From the NCBI GenBank assembly GCA_050485785.1, contig JBJHCA010000013.1, forward strand, positions 1 through 50,669: a stretch of DNA of 50,669 nt. Reading direction: 5' to 3'. Made by a program: the position numbers and the translations under genes. Below are positions 42,501-50,669 of this stretch, piece after piece. Under the pieces are notes generated by a model. It was not told where the DNA came from. It did not search any database and saw only the letters and a program-made list of their open reading frames with translations. This stretch comes from JBJHCA01 sp050485785. Its GTDB lineage: Bacteria > Bacteroidota > Bacteroidia > Chitinophagales > Saprospiraceae. Positions within the stretch are counted from its first letter, which is position 1. Every line of letters begins with the position of its first letter.

Positions 42501-43078
42501 CTGGTGTTTCCCTCAGGCTGTACGGGGATATTATTATCGGTAATTGATGCCATCACTTCCACATCATCGCTGAGCATGCCTGACAGCTGAAGGTTGAAAC
42601 TCGAATTCAACACCAGATTCTGGTTATTGCCAAATGACACTCCGCGAACAAAACTGCCACTGTATTCGAGATTGCTGAACTCAGTACCGCGCTGTCCGGT
42701 TATTGGAGCAACGTACACTGCTGCGGGGTCATAGGCTTCAAACTCAAAGCCAATCAACGATTTCGCTTTGTGCTGATAGGGTTCTGCCAGGATAGAAGGC
42801 AGAGGTAAATAGTGAAGGGAAAATACCTTTCCGTGGAGCAAAGAGTCAGTCAATACCAGGGTATGGGATGTGTAAGTGTACTGATGAGACCCGACAGTAT
42901 CGCCCCCGGGAAAGAAAATTAACACAAGACTGCCGGGAACAGCGGATGCCGTGTCGGGAAAATGAAAAACTTCACTGATTTCAGTAATCAGCTGAATAGT
43001 ATGATGAGTTGATTGTGACCACATCAACTTTGCTGACATCAATAATCCGAGTAATACAATGTAGCGGTTCAACATCAT
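39584..43078 (-). CDS. Very large outer-membrane beta-barrel-like protein, SprA-related features
   Basis: A 1164-residue protein with a signal peptide (about 1-22, ends WSQ). The sequence is rich in alternating hydrophobic and aromatic strands across its length and ends in VRATF, with a terminal Phe as in outer-membrane barrels. Residues about 155-240 (FNLQLSGMLSDDVEVMASI to LAGDYELTDPGAYFL) and a later IWIDRNGDGIKQTDEFEIG, a calcium-type loop, resemble segments of SprA, the huge T9SS translocon barrel, and related Bacteroidota proteins. It is much shorter than SprA (about 2400), so it is not SprA. A surface or secretion role is possible. The DNA start could also be the second ATG at 43075. 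Confidence 0.72.
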   Translation of the reverse strand: MMLNRYIVLLGLLMSAKLMWSQSTHHTIQLITEISEVFHFPDTASAVPGSLVLIFFPGGDTVGSHQYTYTSHTLVLTDSLLHGKVFSLHYLPLPSILAEPYQHKAKSLIGFEFEAYDPAAVYVAPITGQRGTEFSNLEYSGSFVRGVSFGNNQNLVLNSSFNLQLSGMLSDDVEVMASITDNNIPVQPEGNTRQLQDFDKIFIQLSRGETKLLAGDYELTDPGAYFLRHYKKMQGLRLSHRFIWDDDRSLEINAGAALSRGRFTVNNIRGMEGNQGPYRLTGAEGEKFIIILAGTERVFVDEKLLTRGQQYDYVIDYNRGEITFTSRKFITAYSRIRIEFEYTEQAYLRSSAASGATYRSPDFTVYGHFFTEQDNRNTSGVQDLSPAQRQLLAQLGDSAADALVSGIDTLEGGFNPERIMYRLTDTMVNGVLYEQVLVYSTNEDDAHYVARFTDVGEGNGHYIRTSSLANGAVFAWVAPDSLTGMPSGRYEPLQRLIAPRRQRMIAGGGAWHPDQRTEVKLELALSDLDNNTFSSRDAADNTGYAVRSAWRRDLIHSVDTAGAQQWVLSWHGAYEYVHRHFNQVNPFRERDFARQWTLDDAFGNEFHWLRTGLSLGYLDVVNAQYQINSLTFGRSFRGLMHEWSASWQTDDIEANTHGAMMQADEDGAANSLFRPYLSLAGRIPGTLNTRLGVIAEREQITLTDSLTSDLLPASLYFDRMEVFMSQEMSAVSALRLSYIRRADYAPEGESFDRASMADEFQARWNLNTGPSYQFSFFGHFRDLKVSNADFAGTSSARHFLGRFEQQFNAWSGLLRGNTTYELGAGQEPRLDFNYIQVNPGEGIYIWIDRNGDGIKQTDEFEIGLYPDEADHIRVVIISDEFVTVRSMQWNQSLAVHPASVIRAGQGLRDVLRRFILQSLFQINRKVQPVEGVAIYNPFESNIPDTALVSVSSNQRHVLHFNRDHPRWGIELGYGQASSGMLLSTGLEKRSRYEPFMKIRAGFTRWHTLHLEMAVPRRSLIAEQGLNRNYDLEVFRIHPELSWLMSNVMRLNAGYSFEHLVNSPEYGGESAAKHDFSLQYQLSSVGRASVRTGFTFASVQYEGVQGTAVEFAMLEGLRSGNNFLWNIAFDRRIAGNIMLSLGYEGRKTGLSPLVHTGRAQVRATF

Positions 43079-43264
43079 TCAAATTCCGGCCCTGAACAAC
43101 ACGAAATAAACAGAATATCACGGAATTAAAGTATTCTGAATCCCTTTTTAAACAGCCGGGCCTCAAAGAAGCAGTATTCACGAAGTATAGAGCAGAAAAT
43201 TGCGCACCTCCCGACAAACAAACCGTCAGGTATGGCATTACGCAATTTTACTAATTTCGCCTCC

Positions 43265-44035
43265 ATGAAAAAACCCGGAAAAAAATCAATACGCACCAGA
43301 TTATTAACGCTTGATGGTTTTTTGTTCAGGCACAGCTGGATGTTGTTTCTCTTCTTTTTTGTAATGGCTTTGTGGGCATTCTGGTCATCGTATTACGGCC
43401 GACTGAGCGATGATATGCCTTTTCATGTGAGATTTCACGGTGTCACCATGACTATCTGGTGCATCATGCTGATAGGTCAGGCAACGCTCATCCGCTTCAA
43501 TTTGCGGGGAATACACCGGTTTACGGGCATGTTGTCGTATTTGCTGGTACCGCTGATCATTTACTCGGGAATGAAAATTGCCCATTTTACCATCAGTCGA
43601 ATTCCGCCACAATTTGATATGTATCACTACCAGACTGCACTGATGTTTAATGCGCTGTTTGCCTTTGCCATACTATATCTGCTGGCTATAATCTTCAGAA
43701 AGCGACCCGCCATTCATGGCAGATTTATGCTGAGTTCAATTTTTCCGCTGTTCACCCCGATCACGGATCGGATCATCTACAAAAACTATCGCTGGCTGGT
43801 AGATTACGCCCCCACTATCAACGAAATGCCTGTAGTGCCTGCATTGGGGTTTGCCCTGGCCAATGTGCTTATTCTTTTGCTTTTGATCTGGGACTGGCGT
43901 GTTCACCAAAGAGTATGGGTTTTTCTCACCGTATTGGGCGTGATACTGCTTTATCATACCTCGGTGCTCACGTTCTATTCCAAACCATTTTGGAGGAAAA
44001 TTGGACAGTGGCTGGTTGAATTGCCAATTTATTAA
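43265..44035 (+). CDS. Hypothetical seven-helix membrane protein
   Basis: A 256-residue protein with about seven membrane helices. Conserved-looking polar residues within helices include HGVTMTIW and the later RFTGML, and a segment RPAIHGRFMLSSIFPLFTP. The family cannot be named with confidence. His residues at helix ends could suggest a heme or metal site, but that is only a guess. The ATG at 43265 was chosen; an earlier ATG at 43232 overlaps a weak -7-like box (TAATTTCG). Confidence 0.75.
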   Translation: MKKPGKKSIRTRLLTLDGFLFRHSWMLFLFFFVMALWAFWSSYYGRLSDDMPFHVRFHGVTMTIWCIMLIGQATLIRFNLRGIHRFTGMLSYLLVPLIIYSGMKIAHFTISRIPPQFDMYHYQTALMFNALFAFAILYLLAIIFRKRPAIHGRFMLSSIFPLFTPITDRIIYKNYRWLVDYAPTINEMPVVPALGFALANVLILLLLIWDWRVHQRVWVFLTVLGVILLYHTSVLTFYSKPFWRKIGQWLVELPIY

Positions 44036-44161
44036 ACGATGCCCTGACAGGTGAAATCAGGTACAATTCAGATAAACACCCAATTGGAGGCAACAATGCA
44101 GTTTCACACTCGTTAGTAAAAATAAGTATAAAATTCTGTTTTATTTCCCAATCACATCTGC

Positions 44162-44692
44162 ATGAAAATAGAAATATTTCTTTTAGTTTTGTTTGCTTTT
44201 GTTGGCACAATAGCTTGTCAGAACCCTAACAATGTGACGACTGACCCAACTGCTGAAACAGACCAGGAAGAGTTTACACTCAAAGATTTTACACCGCCTG
44301 ATGCCAAGCCTCTGGCAGTAGTTGATGATGAAGAGCTGATGCGCTTTGCAAAAACTGCCAAATTTGTTCTGCAGGAAAACACGGATGTGCAGCAAAGAAT
44401 ATACAGGGTACTTGAAAAGCATGACCTTACTGCCATGCGCTATACAGAGATATTGCAAACTATTGAAGTGAGGGGAAGTGCTGAAAGCAATGCCACCCCT
44501 GACGAAATTGCCCGATTTGAAAAAGCCAGCAAAGAGATAGAACAGGTGCAGATCGACTCGTATAATTCAGTTATAGCTGAAGTTGAAGCTGCAGGCTTTA
44601 CTGAGGAGCGCTATCAGCAAATTGCATGGACCCTGCAGGAAGATCGGGAACTCAACGCGAAATTTGTGGCCATGCAGGCCGAAATCGATTGA
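44162..44692 (+). CDS. DUF4168-type lipoprotein, internally duplicated
   Basis: A 176-residue lipoprotein with lipobox TIAC (Cys19). The mature part holds two related helical units: one from DDEELMRFAKTAKFVLQEN to RYTEILQTI, and one from TPDEIARFEKASKEIEQVQ to RYQQIAWTL. Each has the acidic opening, helices and the terminal xxRYxxI pattern seen in DUF4168 proteins. The paralogue in the next gene has the same plan. Function unknown; a membrane-anchored periplasmic helical role is likely. Confidence 0.8.
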   Translation: MKIEIFLLVLFAFVGTIACQNPNNVTTDPTAETDQEEFTLKDFTPPDAKPLAVVDDEELMRFAKTAKFVLQENTDVQQRIYRVLEKHDLTAMRYTEILQTIEVRGSAESNATPDEIARFEKASKEIEQVQIDSYNSVIAEVEAAGFTEERYQQIAWTLQEDRELNAKFVAMQAEID

Positions 44693-44719
44693 CTTATTTT
44701 TCATCAAACTTTTTTCAAC

Positions 44720-45178
44720 ATGACAATCTTACAAAAAGGCCTGAGCCTGGTATTGTTTTCGCTGGTATTTACCGGCAGTGCCATTGCACAGGCTGCCCCC
44801 ACAGAACACACCCCGGTATCCGACAGCGAACTGAAGCAATTTGCCTCTGCATACCAAAGTATTCAGGAAATCAATCAGGAAGCCCAAATGGAAATGGTTT
44901 CGGCTATTGAAAATGAGGGTATGGAAGTGCAACGCTACAGCGAAATTCAGCAGGCACAGCAGAATCCGGCCGTTGAAACTGAAGTGACGGATGCAGAAAC
45001 ACGCAGCTTCGAAAATGTGAGTATGGTGATTCAGAAAATTCAAACTGAAGCACAGGAAAACATGATCCAAACCATAGAAGATACCGGTTTGACAATTCAG
45101 CGCTATCAGGAGCTGGCACAGGTTATCCAGAGTGACCCGGAGCTCACACAAAAGCTTCACGCCATTATTGAAGGTTAA
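44720..45178 (+). CDS. DUF4168-type exported protein, internally duplicated
   Basis: A 152-residue protein with a signal peptide (1-24, ends SAIAQ) and no lipobox. It has two copies of the same helical unit: SDSELKQFASAYQSIQEIN...QRYSEIQQA and TDAETRSFENVSMVIQKI...QRYQELAQV. It is the free exported partner of the lipoprotein 27 bases upstream. The pair is probably one operon. Role unknown. Confidence 0.82.
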   Translation: MTILQKGLSLVLFSLVFTGSAIAQAAPTEHTPVSDSELKQFASAYQSIQEINQEAQMEMVSAIENEGMEVQRYSEIQQAQQNPAVETEVTDAETRSFENVSMVIQKIQTEAQENMIQTIEDTGLTIQRYQELAQVIQSDPELTQKLHAIIEG

Positions 45179-45204
45179 ACACAGTCTTTTTCAATACAGC
45201 AAAC

Positions 45205-45236
45205 GGAGTATCCGAATTCGGGTGCTCCCTTTATTT
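45205..45236 (+). terminator. Terminator-like hairpin after the DUF4168 pair
   Basis: GGAGTATCCG (45205-45214) pairs with CGGGTGCTCC (45219-45228), with two G-U wobbles, around an AATT loop, followed by CTTTATTT. It lies between convergent DUF4168 and fmt genes. Confidence 0.6.
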
Positions 45237-45249
45237 ATCCGCAACGGAT

Positions 45250-46155
45250 TTAAGCGGGGCGGTATCCGTTCAGAAATTCAGTGGCTGACATTTTACGTTT
45301 TCCTTCCCATTGAACTTCCTTACATTCTATAGCACCGTTTTTAGTGGTACATATCATTTTGTTGCCGGTAAAAACCCATGTTCCCGGAGTGGTGGCATGG
45401 TACTCTACCGGCGTTGCGGCATAGATCTTCAGCAATTTGCCGTGCAACGTTGTCCAGGCTGCGGGATAGGGGCTTAGCCCTCTGATCAGGTCTGTTACCC
45501 GGCGGCTTGACTGATTGAAGTCAATTTCACGGTTTTGCATGTTCAGCTTAGGTGCATGGCTGGCTTTGGTATGATCTTGCGGAACGGGCTTAACAGTACC
45601 TGTTTTAAGTGCTTTGAGGGTATCGATCAGCAATGCTGCTCCCAGTGTCATGAGTTTATCGTGCATGGTTCCTGCGGTGTCGTGTTCCTCAATGGGTATT
45701 GCCCGCTGCATTAACAGATCGCCGGTATCAATGGCATGCTGCAGTAAAAAGGTTGTTACACCGGTTTCCTTTTCTCCGCGAATGATGGCCCAGTTGATGG
45801 GTGCAGCTCCCCGGTATGCAGGCAGCAGCGATGCATGTACATTGACCGTACCCATAGGCGGCATGTTCCAAACCGCTTCAGGCAGCATTCTGTAAGCGAC
45901 CACTACGTGCAAATCAGCCTTTAATGCCCTAAGTTCAGCAAGAAATCGAGGATCTTTGAGATTGGAAGGCTGTAATACAGGCAACCCGGCTTCAAGTGCT
46001 TCGGTCTTTACTGCTGATTGAAGAATCCGGCGGCCACCTCTTCCACCCGGTTTATCTGTGGCAGTAACTACGGCTTCTACCTGTATTGAGTGGTCAATTA
46101 AAGCCCTTAGGGATGTAACGGCAAAATGGGGCGTGCCAAAAAACACAACGCGCAT
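45250..46155 (-). CDS. fmt: Methionyl-tRNA formyltransferase
   Basis: A 301-residue enzyme that formylates initiator Met-tRNA with 10-formyl-THF. Motifs: VVFFGTPHFAVTSLRAL, the catalytic VNVHASLLPAYRGAAPINWAI (His and nearby Asn), IDTGDLL and the C-terminal domain with PWVFTGNK-like region. It is slightly shorter than usual (about 310). The start at 46155 is family-typical; an upstream start at 46182 adds residues not seen in relatives. Confidence 0.95.
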   Translation of the reverse strand: MRVVFFGTPHFAVTSLRALIDHSIQVEAVVTATDKPGGRGGRRILQSAVKTEALEAGLPVLQPSNLKDPRFLAELRALKADLHVVVAYRMLPEAVWNMPPMGTVNVHASLLPAYRGAAPINWAIIRGEKETGVTTFLLQHAIDTGDLLMQRAIPIEEHDTAGTMHDKLMTLGAALLIDTLKALKTGTVKPVPQDHTKASHAPKLNMQNREIDFNQSSRRVTDLIRGLSPYPAAWTTLHGKLLKIYAATPVEYHATTPGTWVFTGNKMICTTKNGAIECKEVQWEGKRKMSATEFLNGYRPA

Positions 46156-46224
46156 GGTAAACAAAATAAAAGCTACGGCCACGCTTCAGCTACAAACGGA
46201 ATGTGCGTGGCCAACAAAAAGATA

Positions 46225-46686
46225 TCAATCATTATACTGCTTCTGCTCCATCAACTGACGCAGGCGATCCAGCAGATCAGCAAGTTCGCCCCTCCAATTG
46301 CGGATGGATTCATCGGCCGCATTAGTCGAATCCTTCATCTCATGCCGCAGTTTCTCGCTGTCCAATTCCAGCCGTTTGAGGGCGTCATGAAGTTCTTGCC
46401 TTTTATCTTCAGGAAGGTCGGCCGACCAGCTTTCCAGGAAGTGATTGAATGAATCCAGGCTGGTATTGAGTTCATCTACAGTTTGTTCGTTTCGTTCGCT
46501 TCGTACGAAATTCATCACTTCGCGACCGATTTCCGATCCAATTTCCCATAGTTCCCGGCCCAGATCGAAGCTCTTTTCACGGATCTGGCTGACATGTTCC
46601 TTCTCTTCATCGGTGCCGTAGAAGGCCTTGTAAACCAGATAGCCAATGATAATGAGCAGAATAAAAGACAGTAACCGGCGAATCAT
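46225..46686 (-). CDS. Small membrane-anchored helical protein
   Basis: A 153-residue protein with one N-terminal membrane helix (about 5-22, LLSFILLIIIGYLVYKAF) followed by an almost fully helical, acidic and charged segment with coiled-coil-like heptads to the end (SEKLRHEMKDSTNAADESIRNW and ELADLLDRLRQLME). Family not recognised. It is co-oriented with and precedes fmt; a -7-like box (TATCTTTA) lies close upstream on the minus strand at about 46702-46709. Confidence 0.72.
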   Translation of the reverse strand: MIRRLLSFILLIIIGYLVYKAFYGTDEEKEHVSQIREKSFDLGRELWEIGSEIGREVMNFVRSERNEQTVDELNTSLDSFNHFLESWSADLPEDKRQELHDALKRLELDSEKLRHEMKDSTNAADESIRNWRGELADLLDRLRQLMEQKQYND

Positions 46687-46879
46687 GATAAGATGTTTAT
46701 GCGTAAAGATACAATGATGTGCAGATATGCGGGCAACTTTGCCCTATACGAACAGCGGATTTATACGAAACCTGTAGTCGGGAAGACTTATGTCGGCCAA
46801 AATAGGCCAAACAGGAAAAAATGGTCCGAATAAACTACCGGGTTGTCAATTATCGGTTGTGTGAGCGGTGAGTTACAGC

Positions 46880-46887
46880 TACCTTTA
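46880..46887 (+). promoter_or_regulatory. -7-like promoter box (TACCTTTA) for the metalloprotease
   Basis: Matches TAnnTTTG except the last base, 19 bases upstream of the ATG at 46907. Confidence 0.4.
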
Positions 46888-46906
46888 CATAAAATAGACC
46901 ACCAAT

Positions 46907-49900
46907 ATGCGCTTAATTGCCCTGGTTTGCATGGCAGTGCTTTCCCTTTTTCAATCCTACTCAGCAGAAGCCCAGTTGCGGATCAGCAGAGATGCCCTTC
47001 AAACCGACCGCATAGTTGAGATTTTGAGCACTGCACCGGATGAAGAACAGATCCGGATTGAATTGCCGGATGCGCAAGGCCGGTGGCAAATCTTTAATGC
47101 CCGGTTTTCGAATTTTCTATCCGACGAGTTACTCACCCGAAGGCCTGATTTTCGGTCATTTACCATTACCCGGGCTGACAACCCGCAAATAAGAGGTCGC
47201 ATTAGCATATCACGGTATGGTATTGATGTATTTACCTATTCGCCGGACGGTTTTTTCCGCATACATGCCGAAGATCAGCCGGATGGACCGATGTACCGGA
47301 TTTACAACGGAATTGATCCGTTTGAAGAAATTCAAGCTGAAGACTATTCTTGTACATCTCCAGAGTTTGAGGAGCTAACGTTACCGACTCCGGAAGAGAT
47401 ATCACCCGAGCAGTTGCAACAGTTCGGGGATGTATTGCGCACGTATAATCTGGCCATAGTTACTACCGGAGAGTTTCATAATGGCAACGGCGGCAGCATA
47501 CCTCTGGCCGAAACTGCAGTAATGAACTCTGTAGGTGCCATGCAGGTGATTTATGAAAATGAACTTTCCGTGGCCTTTAACCTTCTGCCGCCGTTTATCT
47601 ATACCAATCCCAATACTGATCCGTTTGAACCCGATCAGAGCAGGGTTCACATTGCGGCCACGGTAATCCACTCTCATTTCAGTATAAGCTCCTATGATAT
47701 TGGTCATGTATTACACCGAAGTGGAATTTCCCCCAACAACATTCCTGGTGGTGGAGTAGCCATCCTCAATTCAGTATGTGTTAACTTGGGATTTTCAGGT
47801 TCCAATGGTCCTAGGAAAGCCGGTGGATGGAGTGGGTCAAACAGCAATACCAATAACAGCTGGATTCAATTGTTTGCCCATGAAGTAGGCCATATGTTTG
47901 GTGCAAGGCATACATTTAACGGAAGTGGCGGAGGATGCAATGCTTCAAACCATGATGCCGTTTCAGCTTTTGAAATAGGCAGCGGATCCACTATCATGTC
48001 TTATCAGGGATTATGTTCTTCTTCACAGAATATTGCTTCCCAGGGGGTTAATGACAACTATTTTCATGTAAACAGCATCCAATTGATGCAAAGTCACATT
48101 TTAGGAAGTGGCAACTGTGCTTCTACTGCATTGTCGGGAAACACGCCTCCGGTAGCCAATGCCAACCCATGCGGAGGCACCCACACCATTCCCAAAGGAA
48201 CGCCTTTTGAGTTATGGGGTGAAGGAACAGACCAGGATGGAGACATACTGACTTACAGCTGGGAGCAATACAACCTTGGATCAGGTACACAGGGGCTTAT
48301 CGGATCAGCTGCTGCAGCCAGCACCACCGCTCCATTGTTCAGGAGTTTTCCGCCAACCGCATCGCCCGGCAGAATGTTTCCCAACATCAATCTGGTTAAT
48401 GCCGGCAATTACGCCAGCAACTTTGAACCCCTGCCTTCTGTAGCAAGAACCCTCAATTTCCGCTTCACTGTCAGGGATAATTTTCCCGGTGCCGGGGGTA
48501 TTGACTACGATAATCTGGCCGTAAGTGTGAGTAATTCCGGACCGTTCAGTATTACTTTTCCCAACGGAGGTGAAACGGTGACAGCCGGAACCTCAGCCAA
48601 TGTGACCTGGGCCGTAAACGGCACTTCTTCTTTTTGCAGCCAGGTCAACATTCTACTTTCAGTTGACGGAGGCTTTTCCTATCCTTTAATACTGGCATCC
48701 GGAGTTGCCAACAACGGTTTGGCTCAGGTCAATATTCCTACCAATACACCCGGCAGCCAGATGGCGAGAATACGCGTAGAATGTGCTGACAATCCTTGTG
48801 TAATCTTTTTTGATGTTTCGGACGGCAATTTTGAGGTGGTTTCCAACTGCCTGGTGAGAGGGACAGATATTTGCCACACCGATCCTTTATCTGCCGATGC
48901 CGGAAATCCGGAACTGAATCTTGATTTAAAATATTTTGCCGGTAACGCAGCCCCGGCCCATACTTTCTCTACACAGCCAGGTAGCCCCACCTATACTACC
49001 GTTTCAGCTGACGGATCGGGAAACTGTGCCTATTATCCATTATCGGCTGCCTATGACATCATTGAATTTCATGTAACAGAACCGGGCCAATACACCTTTG
49101 TTATCGAGAATTTTGGAGGCAATGATCTATACAGAGTTGGCAATTTGTTTGAACACTCCTTTAATCCGGCCAGTGCCTGTGACACCTGGATTGCATCCAA
49201 CACTACCAAAACGGGTAACACCAGTGCAACCGGCTCAGGAAGTTTCAGTGCATCCCTGCAGGAATGCACTTCCTATTTCCTCATCCTTCACCGCTTCAGT
49301 GGAACCACAGTATTTTCCAATCAGGTGTTTTTTTCAGGCCCTGGAATGGTCAAGGTAGTTTCTGGCCTGCCTCCGGGTTATGCGTATACCTATGCAGCGG
49401 TTAATCAGCAATCAGGTCTCATACAGGTGGTGAACGCTCAAAGTAACTTCACTTCACTTACCTCAGGGGATTACTGTGTTTACGGGCTCATGTATAAGTC
49501 AGGTGGCAGTACACCGCCGGCAATCATAAACCCGGAAAGCCTTATCGGCTCCAGTATCAATGATGTCATTTCTTCCGGAAACTGCGTCTTTTTCAGCAAT
49601 CAGTGCAAACCGGTCAGTGTGTCGGGCTCAGTTTCCTGTGATGCTTCGTTTTCCTACGCCGGTACGCCTTCGCTCTCTTCTGCACCGTTCAACTCACTCG
49701 GTTTTTGTCAAAATTCGGCAGATATAGTGGCTACCATATCAGGAAATTCAGGAGGTATTTTTCAATCTGCTCCGGTTGGTCTCAGTATCCATCCTGTAAA
49801 CGGAACTATAGAGCCGACCTCATCCCTGCCGGGGACATACGTGGTCAGTTACCATTCCGGCGCATCTGGTGGATGTACGGAAAGTATTGAGGTGATCATC

Positions 49901-50669
49901 GAAGCCATACCACATGCCGGAACCGATGCATCATGGCAGTATTGCAGCTCTGACAGCCCGTTCAATCTGTTTGATTTGCTTGGACAAAATCCGGACTCCG
50001 ATGGCACATGGACAGGCCCCTCCCCTTTAGCTAACGGTTACGAAGGTACATTTGATCCTCTTACTGATCTTGCAGGAGTTTACACATATACCGTTACAGG
50101 AAACGGGACCTGTCCTGAGGCTCAGGCACAGGTTGTTCTTTCCATTCAATCACTGACGGCAATTTGTCAGGATGCCACCATACATCTTGACCAGGATGGT
50201 CTGGCATTTATTCAACCTGCCAGCTTAAACAACAATTCTGTTGATCCATGTCAAAACAGTGTGTTTTCATTATCGGTCAGCATTTTTCAGTGTCAGGATA
50301 TTGGCATAAACCCGGTAGAACTCACTCTGACCGATACTGTAAACGGAAGTTTTTCAACGTGTACGGCCAATGTTTCGGTTTTTGACATCTTATCGCCATC
50401 GATATCTTGTCCCGACGATATCAGCCAACCCGCAGATCAGGGAGCTTGTGGTGCCATTGTCACATTTTCGGCCTCAGCTTCCGATAACTGCTCTGCCGTG
50501 ATTTCTTACAGTCATCAGTCGGGAGATTTCTTTCCCGTGGGTACCACCACGGTTACCCTCACCGCTACTGATCCTGCGGGGAATACCGCCGTCTGCTCCT
50601 TCGATATTACCGTTACCGACTTGCAACCGCCCCTTATCAATTGCCCGGCCAATATCAGCATTACTGTTC
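46907..50669 (+). CDS. Secreted metzincin-type zinc metalloprotease (reprolysin-like), 3' end outside window
   Basis: A frame of 1254 codons runs open to the window end with no stop. It begins with a signal peptide (ends SAEAQ, residue 24) and a propeptide-like region. The catalytic domain has HEVGHMFGARH: His325, Glu326, His329 and His335, the metzincin zinc site, followed by the Met-turn STIMSYQ (Met364). This is the reprolysin-like pattern known in Bacteroidota secreted proteases. Downstream are Ig-like and other beta domains, and near the end a HYR (hyalin repeat) domain (from about residue 1163: SISCPDDI ... VGTTTVTLTATDPAGN). A T9SS tail is expected beyond the window but cannot be seen. 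Confidence 0.9.
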   Translation, partial: MRLIALVCMAVLSLFQSYSAEAQLRISRDALQTDRIVEILSTAPDEEQIRIELPDAQGRWQIFNARFSNFLSDELLTRRPDFRSFTITRADNPQIRGRISISRYGIDVFTYSPDGFFRIHAEDQPDGPMYRIYNGIDPFEEIQAEDYSCTSPEFEELTLPTPEEISPEQLQQFGDVLRTYNLAIVTTGEFHNGNGGSIPLAETAVMNSVGAMQVIYENELSVAFNLLPPFIYTNPNTDPFEPDQSRVHIAATVIHSHFSISSYDIGHVLHRSGISPNNIPGGGVAILNSVCVNLGFSGSNGPRKAGGWSGSNSNTNNSWIQLFAHEVGHMFGARHTFNGSGGGCNASNHDAVSAFEIGSGSTIMSYQGLCSSSQNIASQGVNDNYFHVNSIQLMQSHILGSGNCASTALSGNTPPVANANPCGGTHTIPKGTPFELWGEGTDQDGDILTYSWEQYNLGSGTQGLIGSAAAASTTAPLFRSFPPTASPGRMFPNINLVNAGNYASNFEPLPSVARTLNFRFTVRDNFPGAGGIDYDNLAVSVSNSGPFSITFPNGGETVTAGTSANVTWAVNGTSSFCSQVNILLSVDGGFSYPLILASGVANNGLAQVNIPTNTPGSQMARIRVECADNPCVIFFDVSDGNFEVVSNCLVRGTDICHTDPLSADAGNPELNLDLKYFAGNAAPAHTFSTQPGSPTYTTVSADGSGNCAYYPLSAAYDIIEFHVTEPGQYTFVIENFGGNDLYRVGNLFEHSFNPASACDTWIASNTTKTGNTSATGSGSFSASLQECTSYFLILHRFSGTTVFSNQVFFSGPGMVKVVSGLPPGYAYTYAAVNQQSGLIQVVNAQSNFTSLTSGDYCVYGLMYKSGGSTPPAIINPESLIGSSINDVISSGNCVFFSNQCKPVSVSGSVSCDASFSYAGTPSLSSAPFNSLGFCQNSADIVATISGNSGGIFQSAPVGLSIHPVNGTIEPTSSLPGTYVVSYHSGASGGCTESIEVIIEAIPHAGTDASWQYCSSDSPFNLFDLLGQNPDSDGTWTGPSPLANGYEGTFDPLTDLAGVYTYTVTGNGTCPEAQAQVVLSIQSLTAICQDATIHLDQDGLAFIQPASLNNNSVDPCQNSVFSLSVSIFQCQDIGINPVELTLTDTVNGSFSTCTANVSVFDILSPSISCPDDISQPADQGACGAIVTFSASASDNCSAVISYSHQSGDFFPVGTTTVTLTATDPAGNTAVCSFDITVTDLQPPLINCPANISITV

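Noticed and set aside
1..50669. tRNA, rRNA, insertion sequence or phage genes
   Set aside because: No cloverleaf-type sequences, transposase or phage proteins were seen in any gap or reading frame.

Overview
The window looks like chromosomal DNA of a gliding-type member of the Bacteroidota. The evidence is convergent. Three secreted proteins carry type IX secretion (T9SS) sorting domains, one type A and two type B/CHU_C. There are two TonB-dependent receptor + DUF4249 lipoprotein pairs, a fused MurF-alanine racemase, and many lipoproteins with short Cys lipoboxes. Many genes are preceded by the Bacteroidota sigma factor -7 box TAnnTTTG. No tRNA, rRNA, CRISPR array, insertion sequence or prophage could be seen. 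Nothing closer than the phylum can be assigned from the sequence alone.

Layout. 1-660: 3' end of a T9SS-secreted protein. 994-2099: MarR regulator and YceI protein, with a perfect inverted repeat just before marR. 2318-5682 and 7073-10409: two copies of a receptor + DUF4249 lipoprotein module, separated by rlmH and a rhomboid protease. 10537-13422: an esterase, a lipoprotein, a decayed HigB/RelE-type toxin with its intact antitoxin, and an SRPBCC protein. 13593-18971, minus strand: an operon-like run exbB-exbD-exbD-tonB-folC-secreted adenosine deaminase. 19401-24769: a sodium:solute symporter, lptC with a SecDF-P1-like protein, a lipoprotein, trmB and a 15-residue-repeat protein. 24864-28309: a lactate monooxygenase-like flavoenzyme, a CCA-adding-type enzyme and a Sua5/YrdC protein. 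28391-35630: two paralogous giant PKD-repeat surface proteins. 35743-39569: purD and murF-alr. 39584-43078, minus strand: a very large outer-membrane barrel protein. 43265-46686: a membrane protein, two DUF4168 proteins, fmt and a small membrane protein. 46907 to the window end: a secreted metzincin protease that runs off the window.

How the parts may fit together. The ExbB/ExbD/ExbD/TonB complex is the obvious candidate energy source for the two TonB-dependent receptors, whose substrates are unknown. The T9SS cargo proteins would be exported by a secretion machine encoded elsewhere. Housekeeping functions are scattered between these envelope genes: rlmH, trmB, CCA enzyme, Sua5, fmt, purD, folC and murF-alr.

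The most interesting observations are: a dispersed ~20-bp motif (TTTTTTGGATAACTCTTTGT-like) in about eight places, including inside murF; a toxin gene silenced by three in-frame TAA codons with its antitoxin intact; an alternating A-B super-repeat of PKD domains, six pairs in one paralogue and one in its neighbour; internally duplicated DUF4168 proteins; a 15-residue solenoid-like repeat protein; and a nested hairpin region upstream of the symporter.
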